DNA from: Pseudomonadaceae bacterium
Lineage (GTDB): Bacteria > Pseudomonadota > Gammaproteobacteria > Pseudomonadales > Pseudomonadaceae
Assembly (NCBI GenBank): GCA_900766265.1
Contig: CAAFUS010000006.1
Coordinates: forward strand, 496,001-560,000
DNA: 64,000 nt
Reading direction: 5' to 3'
This document shows positions 1 to 8,066 of the stretch, piece by piece (position 1 is the first letter of the stretch; each line of letters opens with the position of its first letter). A program made the position numbers and the translations under genes. Below the pieces are notes generated by a model. That model was not told where the DNA came from and made no database searches. It saw only the letters and a program-made list of their open reading frames with translations.

Positions 1-940
1 AGTAATGCAGGTTGGCACCCAGATCCGGCTGCCGGGCTTCACCGATCAGACGCTCGCGCAGCGGCCGAAGCGTTCTGCGGTCGGGCGATTGCAAGACGGC
101 ACGCACGTCGTCGAGCCAGGGCGCAAGCTGCACGCGCTCGGCGTCGGAAAGCTCGCGCAGCTGGCGGCGCACGGCCCGCGCGGTGCGCAACAGTGTCAGC
201 AGGCGCGCCCCGAGCGCACGTATGCCCCTGGCCCGGATACGTCCGCGAGGGCCTTCGAACCAGGCGTGCTCGCGCTGGGCATCCACCGCGACGATCCGAC
301 CGAGCATTTCCAGCAGGCCCTGGCGGTCCGGCTCGCCCGGCTGCAGCGAAGCCTGAGCGCTCGTCAGCGCGGAGCGCCAGGCGGCCTGTGCCTGCTGTCC
401 CAGTTGCAGCTGAACCCGTTGGGGCCAGAGCAATGCGCTGGTCAGTGTCGCGCAGCTGATGCCGAGGAGGATTTCGGTGCAGCGTGCCACTGCATGGTCG
501 AATACCAGAACCGGTTCGGCCAACGCCGGGAGGCCGATCAGCAAGACCGTGTAACCGGCCAGCACGAAGGAATAGGACCAGGCGCTGCGCAGCAGCGTCG
601 AGGCAGCGGTACAGAGCCAGAGCCAGGCCGCGAGGCAGCCCAGGAAGAGCCAGGGCGCCTGGGCTGCGAGCCCCATCAGGACGACCGCCATGCAGGTACC
701 GACCAGCGTACCGATCACCCGGGCCAGCCCCTTCTGCAGCACCATCCCGGACAGCGGCTGGGCAACGATAAAGGCCGTCATCATCGCCCACTGCGGCTGC
801 TCCAGATCGAAGCGCATGGCCAGCCATAACGCCAGCCCGGCACCGAGCAGGGTCTTGCAGGCGAACTGCAAGGCCGCTTTGTCGGGAAAGACGAATGGCT
901 GGAAGGCGTTTGGCACGAAGCGCGGGCTCGGTGAGGTCAA
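1..940 (-). CDS. FUSC-family (AaeB/YccS-like) inner-membrane exporter, partial
   Basis: The reading frame is open from a stop near 977 down to the left edge, so only the N-terminal ~310 residues are present. The frame encodes several hydrophobic helices in the first ~150 residues (for example WAMMTAFIVAQPLSGMVLQ and LFLGCLAAWLWLC), followed by an Arg/Leu-rich soluble stretch, as in the fusaric-acid-resistance/p-hydroxybenzoate efflux family, which usually has ~650-720 residues. No ATG begins the frame: TTG at 940 or GTG at 916 (protein starting MPNAFQPF) are candidates, so the start is uncertain. Family members export aromatic acids and are often controlled by MarR or LysR regulators; a palindrome lies just upstream. 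The assignment to the family is good, but the substrate is unknown. Confidence 0.75.
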   Translation of the reverse strand, partial: MTSPSPRFVPNAFQPFVFPDKAALQFACKTLLGAGLALWLAMRFDLEQPQWAMMTAFIVAQPLSGMVLQKGLARVIGTLVGTCMAVVLMGLAAQAPWLFLGCLAAWLWLCTAASTLLRSAWSYSFVLAGYTVLLIGLPALAEPVLVFDHAVARCTEILLGISCATLTSALLWPQRVQLQLGQQAQAAWRSALTSAQASLQPGEPDRQGLLEMLGRIVAVDAQREHAWFEGPRGRIRARGIRALGARLLTLLRTARAVRRQLRELSDAERVQLAPWLDDVRAVLQSPDRRTLRPLRERLIGEARQPDLGANLHY

Positions 941-972
941 TCGGCACGGACATCTGACAGGTCCACACCGAT

Positions 973-1000
973 TAAATTATTAGCTAGCTAACTAATAACC
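973..1000. promoter_or_regulatory. Near-palindromic operator candidate upstream of the FUSC gene
   Basis: An AT-rich near-palindrome with outer arms TTATTAG and CTAATAA surrounds the perfect 12-mer TTAGCTAGCTAA. It sits about 40-60 bases upstream of the FUSC start, in GC-rich surroundings. Size and symmetry fit a MarR/TetR-type operator; the binding protein is not identifiable here. Confidence 0.4.
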
Positions 1001-1021
1001 GCAACGCGCCTTTTTCAAGGC

Positions 1022-1046
1022 GAAAAAAAAGGCGACCGAAGTCGCC
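1022..1046 (-). terminator. Rho-independent terminator of ccoM
   Basis: Read on the minus strand, a 6-bp stem GGCGAC/GTCGCC with loop TTCG is followed by eight T residues. It lies ~35 bases after the ccoM stop codon and separates ccoM from the exporter. Confidence 0.85.
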
Positions 1047-1080
1047 TAAATGCCTTGCGTGCCCTGTGTATCGGACAGGA

Positions 1081-1194
1081 TCAACCTTGCTTCTTGCTCG
1101 AGTCCTGCCAGATGAAATAACCGACGCCACCGAAGAAGGCGAACATCAAGCCGACCGTGACCACCCCTGCGAGCACCACCTCATCGACGAACAT
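1081..1194 (-). CDS. ccoM: CcoM-like small subunit of cbb3-type cytochrome c oxidase
   Basis: A 37-residue protein starting MFVDEVVLAGVV and ending in a short basic tail (DSSKKQG). It is a single transmembrane helix (about residues 7-29). Length and pattern match CcoM, the small helix found in the P. stutzeri cbb3 oxidase, where it supports assembly or stability of the CcoNOP complex in the inner membrane. A strong ribosome site (GGAGG, 8 bases upstream) fixes the ATG at 1194. The gene stands alone, away from any ccoNOQP operon, with its own terminator and two Anr-type boxes upstream, which fits induction under low oxygen. It is too short for routine gene callers. The identification rests on remembered similarity, not a search. 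Confidence 0.8.
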   Translation of the reverse strand: MFVDEVVLAGVVTVGLMFAFFGGVGYFIWQDSSKKQG

Positions 1195-1260
1195 ATCCAG
1201 TCCTCCTGCGGTTGCAATGTCGCGATGGGTGCAAAGTAAACCGAGGATGGCTGGCAGAAA

Positions 1261-1274
1261 TTGACCCGCGTCAA
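1261..1274. promoter_or_regulatory. Anr/Dnr (FNR-type) box upstream of ccoM
   Basis: TTGAC-N4-GTCAA is a perfect 5-bp inverted repeat with the spacing of FNR-family sites (consensus TTGAT-N4-ATCAA). It lies ~67 bases before the ccoM start, compatible with activation under oxygen limitation. Confidence 0.7.
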
Positions 1275-1310
1275 TGCCCGGCCCGCCCCACCTTCAGGTG
1301 GGCCCCGATA

Positions 1311-1324
1311 CTGACGCAGGTCAA
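1311..1324. promoter_or_regulatory. Second Anr-type box upstream of ccoM
   Basis: CTGAC-N4-GTCAA differs from the downstream box by one base in the left arm. The box centres are 50 bases apart, roughly five helical turns, so two regulator dimers could sit on the same DNA face. Confidence 0.5.
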
Positions 1325-1381
1325 TAAAAAGGGGGACTCGCCCGCAGGGATGGCGGGACTGGACAGCGAGGGAATGGGAAC

Positions 1382-1543
1382 TCAGCGCTTTTTCGGCTTG
1401 CCCTTGCCCTTCTTGCGACCCTTGCCGAGCGGCATGGCCTTTTCGAAGGCATCACGCAGCTCGGTCAAGCGCTTCTCCTTCAGGTCATGGATGCGCTTGC
1501 CGCGTTCGGTGGTGAAGTCGATGACCTTGTCGTCACTACTCAT
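1382..1543 (-). CDS. Small basic conserved hypothetical protein
   Basis: A 53-residue protein starting MSSDDKVIDFTTERG and ending in a lysine/glycine-rich tail (repeated GK and KK). No domain is recognised; the basic tail suggests nucleic-acid or ribosome contact, which is only inference. The ATG overlaps the end of the upstream alkB-like gene by 8 bases (ATGAGTAG), so the two are probably translated from one message. I recall similar short proteins beside AlkB-like genes in other pseudomonads. Confidence 0.7.
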   Translation of the reverse strand: MSSDDKVIDFTTERGKRIHDLKEKRLTELRDAFEKAMPLGKGRKKGKGKPKKR

Positions 1544-2153
1544 GGCCCGGCTCCGGATCGATCAGGCGGAAGGTGAGATTGAGCCGCGGCGCCGAAACCT
1601 TGCGCGTGCGGGCGATCTGGTGCTGCCAATGATGCTGTGTGGAACCGGCCATGGCCAGTAGCGAGCCGTGTTCCAGCACCAGGGAATGGGCGATGCGGCT
1701 ACTGCCGCAAGGGCGCAGGTCGAAGCGCCGGGGCGCGCCGAGGCTCAGGGAGACCACCAGAGGATCGCGTCCGAGCTCGGCCTCGTCGTCGCTGTGCCAG
1801 CCCATCGCATCCTGGCCGTCGCGGTACAGGTTCAACAGCACCCCATTGAACGGCTTGCCGACGCTGTCCTGGACGCGCTGGCGAATCCGGGTGAGCAACG
1901 GGGTCCAGGCCAGCGGCTCGTGCAGCAGGCCCGAGTAGCGATAGCACGCCCCGGGGTCGCCATACCAGGCCACCAGGCGCGGAACCGGAAAACGGCGGCC
2001 GTACAGACGCACCTGCGGCTGCTCCCAGGGGGTCTGCTCGATCAGCTCGGCGAGCCAGCGATCGGCCTCGACGGGCTCGGCCCAGCCGGGGTGATAATGG
2101 AGTTCGGCATCGCCCAACGCCAGCCGGGAAGAAGGATCGAGGATCATGCGCAA
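1536..2153 (-). CDS. AlkB-family 2-oxoglutarate/Fe(II)-dependent dioxygenase
   Basis: A 205-residue protein of the double-stranded beta-helix dioxygenase superfamily. The iron-binding HxD is visible in GWHSDDE, the distal His in the stretch AGSTQHHWQHQIARTRK, and the 2-oxoglutarate-binding Arg in APRLNLTFR. The order and the NLYRDGQDAMGWHSD context match the ALKBH2/3-like subgroup of AlkB proteins, which remove alkyl lesions from DNA or RNA bases by oxidative demethylation. It is shorter in the N-terminus than E. coli AlkB, so it is probably the second, AlkB-like paralogue common in pseudomonads. It shares a transcript with the small basic protein downstream. No Ada box was recognised upstream. 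Confidence 0.85.
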   Translation of the reverse strand: MRMILDPSSRLALGDAELHYHPGWAEPVEADRWLAELIEQTPWEQPQVRLYGRRFPVPRLVAWYGDPGACYRYSGLLHEPLAWTPLLTRIRQRVQDSVGKPFNGVLLNLYRDGQDAMGWHSDDEAELGRDPLVVSLSLGAPRRFDLRPCGSSRIAHSLVLEHGSLLAMAGSTQHHWQHQIARTRKVSAPRLNLTFRLIDPEPGHE

Positions 2154-2191
2154 TGAAAGTGGAGGAACTGACGTCGCATGCTACACACCGA

Positions 2192-2488
2192 TCAGACCTC
2201 GATGTCCACCCACAGCCCCTGGCGCGGAAGCTCTTCGAGCCCGGGCTCGTCCTGCTCGTCGGTCGCGCCCTCGGCCAGCTCCTCAGGGGAGTAGCCCTGG
2301 CGCTGGCGCCGCCGCTGCTCCTCCCGCAGCATTTCCTCGGCTTCCTGCGGGTGACGCCGGTCCAGGCTCACCGCGCTTTCGTCGGCGCTCGGCTGCACCG
2401 GCGTCACCGGGGCGATGTCCGGGCGCGGCTTGATCACGTCCTGCTGGGCGGTCACCGGCATCACGCCGGTGGGGATCGGTGGCAACAT
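2192..2488 (-). CDS. Conserved hypothetical protein, proline- and acid-rich
   Basis: A 98-residue soluble protein: residues 1-45 are proline-rich, residues 50-70 are strongly charged (EEMLREEQRRRQRQG, likely helical), and the tail is acidic and ends WVDIEV. No enzyme motif or signal peptide is visible. It is transcribed divergently from rapA, with 151 bases between the two starts. I recognise it only as a type of short protein widespread in Pseudomonas. Confidence 0.6.
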   Translation of the reverse strand: MLPPIPTGVMPVTAQQDVIKPRPDIAPVTPVQPSADESAVSLDRRHPQEAEEMLREEQRRRQRQGYSPEELAEGATDEQDEPGLEELPRQGLWVDIEV

Positions 2489-2639
2489 GCTGGCTCTCCA
2501 ATAGCCGCTTGATCGGCCAAGCGCGTGACGACTTTAACGGCAACGCTAGACTTCGTCTGTTATCGGCTCGGCAACTGCGCGTCGCTCTTGCAGTCGGGTT
2601 CCGTTACCATAGCCCGCTTTTTTCACAGGGGGAGGCAGC

Positions 2640-5486
2640 ATGGCGCAGCAGTATCTACCGGGGCAACGCTGGATCAGTGACAGCGAGGCGGAACTGGGCT
2701 TGGGCACCGTCCTCATGCAGGACGGCCGGATGCTCACCATGCTCTACCCGGCCACCGGCGAAACCCGCCAGTACGCTGTGCGCAATGCACCTCTGACCCG
2801 GGTGCGCTTCGTCCCCGGCGACGAAGTCACCCATTTCGAAGGCTGGAAGCTCACCGTCCGCGAAGTGGAGGACATAGACGGACTGCTGATCTATCACGGC
2901 CTGGACGCGCAGAACGCCCCCCGTACGCTGCCGGAAACCCAGCTGTCGAACTTCATCCAGTTCCGCCTGGCCAGCGACCGCCTGTTCGCCGGCCAGATCG
3001 ACCCGCTGAACTGGTTCGCCCTGCGCTATCACACCCTGCAGCACCAGAGCACCCAGTTGCAATCGGACCTCTGGGGCTTGGGCGGCGTGCGTGCCCAGCC
3101 CATCGCGCACCAGTTGCACATCGCCAAGGAAGTCGCCGACCGCATCGCACCTCGCGTATTGCTGGCCGACGAAGTGGGTCTGGGCAAGACCATCGAGGCG
3201 GGCCTGGTGATCCATCGCCAGTTGCTCTCGGGCCGTGCCAACCGGGTGCTGATCCTGGTGCCTGAGAACCTTCAGCACCAGTGGCTGGTGGAGATGCGCC
3301 GTCGTTTCAACCTCAACCCGGCGCTGTTCGACGCCGAGCGCTTCGCCGAAAGCGATGCCAGCAACCCCTTCGAAGATACCCAGTTGGCGCTGGTGGCCCT
3401 CGAATGGCTCAAGAACGACGAGCGCGCCCAGGACGCCGCCTTCGCCGCCGGCTGGGATCTGCTGGTGGTCGACGAGGCGCACCACCTGGTCTGGCACGCC
3501 GAAGGCGCCAGCGCCGAATACCGCCTGGTCGAGCAACTGGCCGAGGTGATCCCGGGCGTGCTGCTGCTCACCGCCACCCCGGAGCAGCTCGGCCAGGACA
3601 GCCACTTCGCTCGCCTGCGCCTGCTGGACCCGAACCGCTTCCACGACCTCGAGGCCTTCCGCGCCGAAAGCGCGAACTACCAGCCGGTGGCCGAAGCCGT
3701 TCAGGAGCTGCTCGAAGAGGGGCGCCTGTCGAGCAAGGCCCACGAGACGATCCACGGCTTCCTCGGGGCCGAGGGCGAAGCGCTGCTCGCCGCGGTAAGC
3801 GACGGCGACGTCCAGGCCAGCGCACGGCTGATCCGCGAACTGCTCGACCGGCACGGCACCGGCCGCCTGTTGTTCCGCAATACCCGCGCCGCCGTGCAAG
3901 GTTTCCCGGAGCGTCAGCTGCACCCTTATCCGCTGCCCTGCCCGGTGGAGTACCTGGAGCTGCCGCTGGGCGAGCATGCCGAGCTGTACCCGGAAGTGAG
4001 CTTCCAGAGCCAGTCGGACTCGACGGAAGAGTCGCGCTGGTGGCGCTTCGATCCGCGCGTCGAGTGGCTGATCGACACCCTCAAGATGCTGAAGAAATTC
4101 AAGGTGCTGGTCATCTGCGCCCACCCGGAAACGGCGCTGGATCTCGAAGACGCACTGCGGGTGCGCTCGGGCATCCCGGCGACGGTCTTCCACGAAGGCA
4201 TGAGCATCGTCGAGCGCGACCGCGCCGCCGCCTACTTCGCCGACGAGGAATTCGGCGCCCAGGTGCTGATCTGCTCGGAAATCGGTTCCGAAGGTCGCAA
4301 CTTCCAGTTCGCCCACCACCTGGTGATGTTCGACCTGCCGGCGCACCCCGACCTGCTGGAGCAGCGTATCGGCCGCCTCGACCGGATCGGCCAGAAGCAC
4401 GTCATCCAGCTCCATGTGCCCTACCTGGAAACCAGCCCGCAGGAACGTCTGTTCCAGTGGTATCACCAGGCACTCAACGCCTTCCTGTCCACCTGCCCGG
4501 CCGGCAGCGCTCTGCAGCACCAGTTCGGCCCGCGCTTGCTGCCGCTGCTCGAGGAGGGCGATGACGACGCCTTCCAGACGCTGATCGACGAAGCCCGCGC
4601 CGAGCGCGAGCGCCTCGAAGCCGAACTCCACACTGGCCGTGACCGGCTGCTGGAGCTCAACTCCGGTGGCGGCGAGAAAGGTCAGGCGCTGGTCGAGGCG
4701 ATCCGCGAGCAGGACGACCAGTACGCCCTGCCGATCTACATGGAAGAGCTGTTCGACGCCTTCGGCATCGACAGCGAGGACCATTCCGAAAACGCCCTGA
4801 TCCTGCGTCCCAGCGAGAAGATGCTCGATGCCAGCTTTCCGCTGGGCGACGACGAGGCCGTCACCATCACCTATGACCGCGACCAGGCGCTGGCCCGTGA
4901 GGACATGCAGTTCCTCACCTGGGAGCACCCGATGGTTCAGGGCGGCATGGACCTGGTGCTGTCCGGTTCCATGGGCAACACCGCCGTGGCGCTGATCAAG
5001 AACAAGGCGCTCAAGCCCGGCACCGTGCTGCTCGAACTGCTGTTCGTCAGCGAAGTGGTCGCCCCGCGCTCGCTGCAGCTGAGCCGTTTCCTGCCGCCAG
5101 CAGCCCTGCGCTGCCTGCTGGACGCCAACGGCAACGACCTGGCGAGCAAGGTGGCCTTCGACACCCTCAACGATCAGCTCGAAAGCGTGCCTCGGGCCAG
5201 CGCCAACAAGTTCATCCAAGCCCAGCGTGACGTGCTCGCGGCGCAGGTCAACGCCGCCGAAAGCAAGATCGCTCCGCGCCATGCCGAGCGCGTCGCCGAG
5301 GCTCAGCGCCGGCTGCAGGCGGACCTGGACGAAGAGCTGGCGCGCCTGACGGCCTTGCAGGCGGTCAATCCGAGCGTACGCGACAGCGAGATCGAAGCCC
5401 TGCGCAAGCAGCGCGAAGACGGCCTTGCCATGCTGGACAAAGCCGCCCTGCGCCTGGAAGCGATTCGCGTTCTGGTCGCTGGGTGA
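2640..5486 (+). CDS. rapA: RNA polymerase-associated ATPase RapA (HepA), SWI2/SNF2 family
   Basis: A 948-residue protein, the usual length for RapA. The N-terminal Tudor-like region starts MAQQYLPGQRWISDSEAELG. Helicase motif I is DEVGLGKTIEAG (about residues 174-185), motif II DEAHH (about 278) and motif III LLTATPEQ. The second lobe carries ICSEIGSEGRNFQF and the arginine-finger stretch QRIGRLDRIGQ. RapA binds core RNA polymerase and uses ATP to recycle polymerase stalled in post-termination or post-transcription complexes. The GGGGGAGG-type ribosome site just before the ATG supports this start. It is monocistronic, facing the CHAD gene. Confidence 0.97.
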   Translation: MAQQYLPGQRWISDSEAELGLGTVLMQDGRMLTMLYPATGETRQYAVRNAPLTRVRFVPGDEVTHFEGWKLTVREVEDIDGLLIYHGLDAQNAPRTLPETQLSNFIQFRLASDRLFAGQIDPLNWFALRYHTLQHQSTQLQSDLWGLGGVRAQPIAHQLHIAKEVADRIAPRVLLADEVGLGKTIEAGLVIHRQLLSGRANRVLILVPENLQHQWLVEMRRRFNLNPALFDAERFAESDASNPFEDTQLALVALEWLKNDERAQDAAFAAGWDLLVVDEAHHLVWHAEGASAEYRLVEQLAEVIPGVLLLTATPEQLGQDSHFARLRLLDPNRFHDLEAFRAESANYQPVAEAVQELLEEGRLSSKAHETIHGFLGAEGEALLAAVSDGDVQASARLIRELLDRHGTGRLLFRNTRAAVQGFPERQLHPYPLPCPVEYLELPLGEHAELYPEVSFQSQSDSTEESRWWRFDPRVEWLIDTLKMLKKFKVLVICAHPETALDLEDALRVRSGIPATVFHEGMSIVERDRAAAYFADEEFGAQVLICSEIGSEGRNFQFAHHLVMFDLPAHPDLLEQRIGRLDRIGQKHVIQLHVPYLETSPQERLFQWYHQALNAFLSTCPAGSALQHQFGPRLLPLLEEGDDDAFQTLIDEARAERERLEAELHTGRDRLLELNSGGGEKGQALVEAIREQDDQYALPIYMEELFDAFGIDSEDHSENALILRPSEKMLDASFPLGDDEAVTITYDRDQALAREDMQFLTWEHPMVQGGMDLVLSGSMGNTAVALIKNKALKPGTVLLELLFVSEVVAPRSLQLSRFLPPAALRCLLDANGNDLASKVAFDTLNDQLESVPRASANKFIQAQRDVLAAQVNAAESKIAPRHAERVAEAQRRLQADLDEELARLTALQAVNPSVRDSEIEALRKQREDGLAMLDKAALRLEAIRVLVAG

Positions 5487-5497
5487 GATTCCACGCC

Positions 5498-5533
5498 GAC
5501 CGCCCTGCACTGGTGGCAGGACGGCCGGCGGTC
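5498..5533. terminator. Inverted repeat between convergent rapA and CHAD genes
   Basis: Outer arms GACCGCC/GGCGGTC and an inner CCTGC/GCAGG pair lie in the ~50-base gap between convergent genes. There is no T-run, so a shared terminator is only a possibility. Confidence 0.35.
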
Positions 5534-5537
5534 CGTC

Positions 5538-6467
5538 TCAATCCGCGTCGTTCGTTTCGTCCGCTTCGCGGCGGGCAATCTTCCAATAGCGCTGCCAGCG
5601 CTTGACCAATGCCTTGGGCGACTCGGCATAGACACGCCCACCCAGCACCAGGGCATCGCCCTGCAATAGCTCGCGACGCGCCTTGAGATAGCGCTGAATC
5701 TGGCCGCGCGTCTCCTCGGAGCCGAACAGCTCGGGTTCCTGGGCCATCAGCTGTTGCATCATCGCCAGATCGTGATCGTCGCCCAGCGCATCGGCCAGGC
5801 GCTTGAGCAGCTTGCATTGGGTACGCAACACCGCCGGCCAGGCGTCCATCAGCAGGCGGGTCTGGTACCAGAGATCCTTTACCCGCTTGCGCCACTCGTG
5901 CAGCTGTTCATCGCTGGGGTCGCGCCGAACGAGTTCGAGTTCGGCGCGGCCGTCGCCGTAGGTGCGAGCCAACCCCTCGGCGAAAAGGCCGAAGCCCTTG
6001 CCCGACAGTGACCAGCCCTCGACCTCGCCGATGGTTCGCTCCAGCTCCGCGATCACCTTGGGAATCTGTGCTGCGGTGTCGCCCGCCTCGCCCGCCATGG
6101 CATTGTCGGCGCGCCCCTGCAGGCGCTGGCGCACCTGCTGCATAGGCCCGGCGGAAAACGGCTGGCCGTAGTGCTCGGCAAGGGCGTCCCAGCTTTCGAG
6201 CATCGCGGTCACGTCTCGCAGTTCGGCCAGCTCACGGCCGGCGTCACGAATGCGATGATTCTCCTGGGCAAAGCGCTTGCCCAGCGGCGTGCGCACCAGG
6301 CGCAGCAAGGCGCGCAGTTCCTTGAAGCGCTTGCGCGCCTGATGCACCCCCTCGGCCTGCTGCTCCGGTGGCACGGACAAGGCCTGCACGGCCTTGACCA
6401 GGCGACCGAGCGCGACCTTGCGTACCTCTTCATCGGCACGGTTGCGGGCGCGAATACGATAGGACAT
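5538..6467 (-). CDS. CHAD domain-containing protein
   Basis: A 309-residue, histidine- and arginine-rich, mostly helical protein. Features of the CHAD (conserved histidine alpha-helical) domain are visible: VHQARKRFKELRALLRL near residue 42 and LHEWRKRVKDLWYQTRLL near residue 195. The repeated HxxRKR(V/F)K signature marks the polyphosphate-binding groove. CHAD proteins bind inorganic polyphosphate and are often targeted to polyphosphate granules; many are fused or adjacent to CYTH triphosphatases, which are not seen here. The downstream gene is a separate Hsp70 relative. The molecular role in this organism is unknown. Confidence 0.85.
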   Translation of the reverse strand: MSYRIRARNRADEEVRKVALGRLVKAVQALSVPPEQQAEGVHQARKRFKELRALLRLVRTPLGKRFAQENHRIRDAGRELAELRDVTAMLESWDALAEHYGQPFSAGPMQQVRQRLQGRADNAMAGEAGDTAAQIPKVIAELERTIGEVEGWSLSGKGFGLFAEGLARTYGDGRAELELVRRDPSDEQLHEWRKRVKDLWYQTRLLMDAWPAVLRTQCKLLKRLADALGDDHDLAMMQQLMAQEPELFGSEETRGQIQRYLKARRELLQGDALVLGGRVYAESPKALVKRWQRYWKIARREADETNDAD

Positions 6468-6533
6468 GGAACCTCCCGGCGGACGGAAACCTTTCCCATC
6501 GGACAGCGCGACCGCCAGGGAGTGCGGAGAGCT

Positions 6534-7796
6534 CTAGCCGTAGCGTTTGCGGGCTTCGATGGCCAGCCCGCTGCCGATGCTGCCGAAGCGGTCGCCTTCC
6601 ACATGACGGGCGTTGGGCAGCACCCGGGCGATGCTCTGACGCAGCGCCGGAATGGCGCTCGATCCTCCGGTGAAGAACACCGTGTCGACGTCCCCACTGC
6701 CAAGCCCCGCCGCTGTCAGTAGCTCGTCGACCGTACGCTGGATGCGCTCGAGCAAGGGGTCGATGGCCGCCTCGAAGCGCTCGCGGGTCAGTTCGGCGAT
6801 CAGGTCCGCCTCGATCCTGGCCAGGTCGATCAGGTGCCCCCGGGCCTCGGTGAGGGCGATCTTGCCCTGCTCCACCTGCATCGCCAGCCAGTGCCCGGCG
6901 CGCTGCTCGATCAGACGGAACAGCCGGTCGATACCGGTCGGGTCCTGGATGTCGTAGCGCATGCTCTGCAAGGCACGCAGCGACGCCGGCGAGTAGACGG
7001 CGTTGATGGTGTGCCAGGTGGCGAGGTTGAGGTGGGTGCTGGTCGGCATCGGCGCCTCGCTTTTCATCCGGCTGCCATAGCCGAACAACGGCATCACGCC
7101 ATGCAGGCTGAGCTGCTTGTCGAAGTCGGTACCGCCGATGTGTACACCGGCAGTGGCCAGGATGTCGGCCTGGCGGTCATCGATCCGGCGCCGCTCGGGC
7201 GAGAGTCGAACCAGCGAGAAGTCTGACGTACCGCCACCGATGTCGACGATCAGGACCCGCTCCTCGCCCGCGATGCGCGACTCGTAATCGAAGGCCGCGG
7301 CGATCGGCTCGAACTGGAAGGACACATCCTTGAACCCCAGGGCCTGCGCCACGCCCGCCAGGGTATCGGCGGCCTCCCGATCGGCGACCGGGTCGTCGTC
7401 GACGAAATGCACCGGACGACCCAGCACCACCTGCTCGAAGGCCTGGCCCGCCTGGGCCTCGGCGCGCTGCTTGAGCGTGCCGATGAACAGACCGAGGATC
7501 TCCTTGAACGGCATCGCGCTGCCGAGCACCGTGGTCTCACTCTTGAGCAGCTTGCTGCCGAGCAGGCTCTTGAGCGAGCGCATCAGCCGCCCTTCGAAGC
7601 CTTCAAGGTATTCGGCCAGGGCCTGACGACCGTAGACCGGCCGGCGCTCTTCGAGATTGAAGAACACCACCGAAGGCAGGGTCAGGTCATCGCCCTCCAG
7701 GGCGATCAAAGGCTCGGCATCGGGGCGCCACCAGCCAACGGTGGAGTTCGAGGTGCCGAAGTCGATACCGCAGGCGCGGGCGGGTGTGCTGTGCAT
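6534..7796 (-). CDS. Hsp70-family (YegD-like) actin-fold ATPase
   Basis: A 420-residue protein when started at the ATG at 7796 (MHSTPARACGIDFGTSNS); a longer frame exists but the N-terminal phosphate-1 loop GIDFGTSNS should lie near the start. The phosphate-2 loop is VDIGGGTSDFS and the adenosine motif FFTGGSSAIP. It has an Hsp70 nucleotide-binding domain but is far shorter than DnaK (~640) and lacks the substrate-binding beta-sandwich and lid, as in E. coli YegD. Function is unproven; a specialised chaperone-like role is inferred. It lies 66 bases upstream of the CHAD gene on the same strand. Confidence 0.88.
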   Translation of the reverse strand: MHSTPARACGIDFGTSNSTVGWWRPDAEPLIALEGDDLTLPSVVFFNLEERRPVYGRQALAEYLEGFEGRLMRSLKSLLGSKLLKSETTVLGSAMPFKEILGLFIGTLKQRAEAQAGQAFEQVVLGRPVHFVDDDPVADREAADTLAGVAQALGFKDVSFQFEPIAAAFDYESRIAGEERVLIVDIGGGTSDFSLVRLSPERRRIDDRQADILATAGVHIGGTDFDKQLSLHGVMPLFGYGSRMKSEAPMPTSTHLNLATWHTINAVYSPASLRALQSMRYDIQDPTGIDRLFRLIEQRAGHWLAMQVEQGKIALTEARGHLIDLARIEADLIAELTRERFEAAIDPLLERIQRTVDELLTAAGLGSGDVDTVFFTGGSSAIPALRQSIARVLPNARHVEGDRFGSIGSGLAIEARKRYG

Positions 7797-7975
7797 GGAC
7801 GGGCTGCCAGAAAAAACGGCCGCGCAGTTTATGCGAGCCCGCCGGCAAATGCAGGCCAATCGTCGCCTTGTATGCTCGTCTTGCGACTGGCTGCTGCCCT
7901 CCCGCCCGGATGTGACGCTGGACGAACAGGCCTGACAAGCGGATCCATAACCATCGCCAGTCCCGCAGCGAAAAG

Positions 7976-7997
7976 CTCGCGGTCACGACCGCTCCCA
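7976..7997. repeat. REP-type palindrome
   Basis: GCGGTC-AC-GACCGC followed by TCCCA matches the common extragenic palindrome of pseudomonads (the GGGAGCGGTCGTGACCGC type). It sits in the ~270-base gap between the Hsp70-like and MFS genes, where no gene is seen. Only one copy was noticed in the window. Confidence 0.7.
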
Positions 7998-8066
7998 CCG
8001 GGGCGTCCTTGACCGCGAAGCGCTTGTCCGCGCGTTGCTTCCCTTCGTTCGAAACGAGTGTAGCCC

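Noticed and set aside
5..829. 274-residue plus-strand ORF
   Set aside because: Antisense to the FUSC frame; low-complexity composition and no family pattern.
39..968. 309-residue minus-strand ORF
   Set aside because: Another frame of the same strand as the FUSC gene; the adjacent frame gives clear membrane helices and runs off the edge.
2655..5510. 951-residue ORF antisense to rapA
   Set aside because: Long mirror frame caused by GC-rich codon use; rapA motifs are unambiguous.
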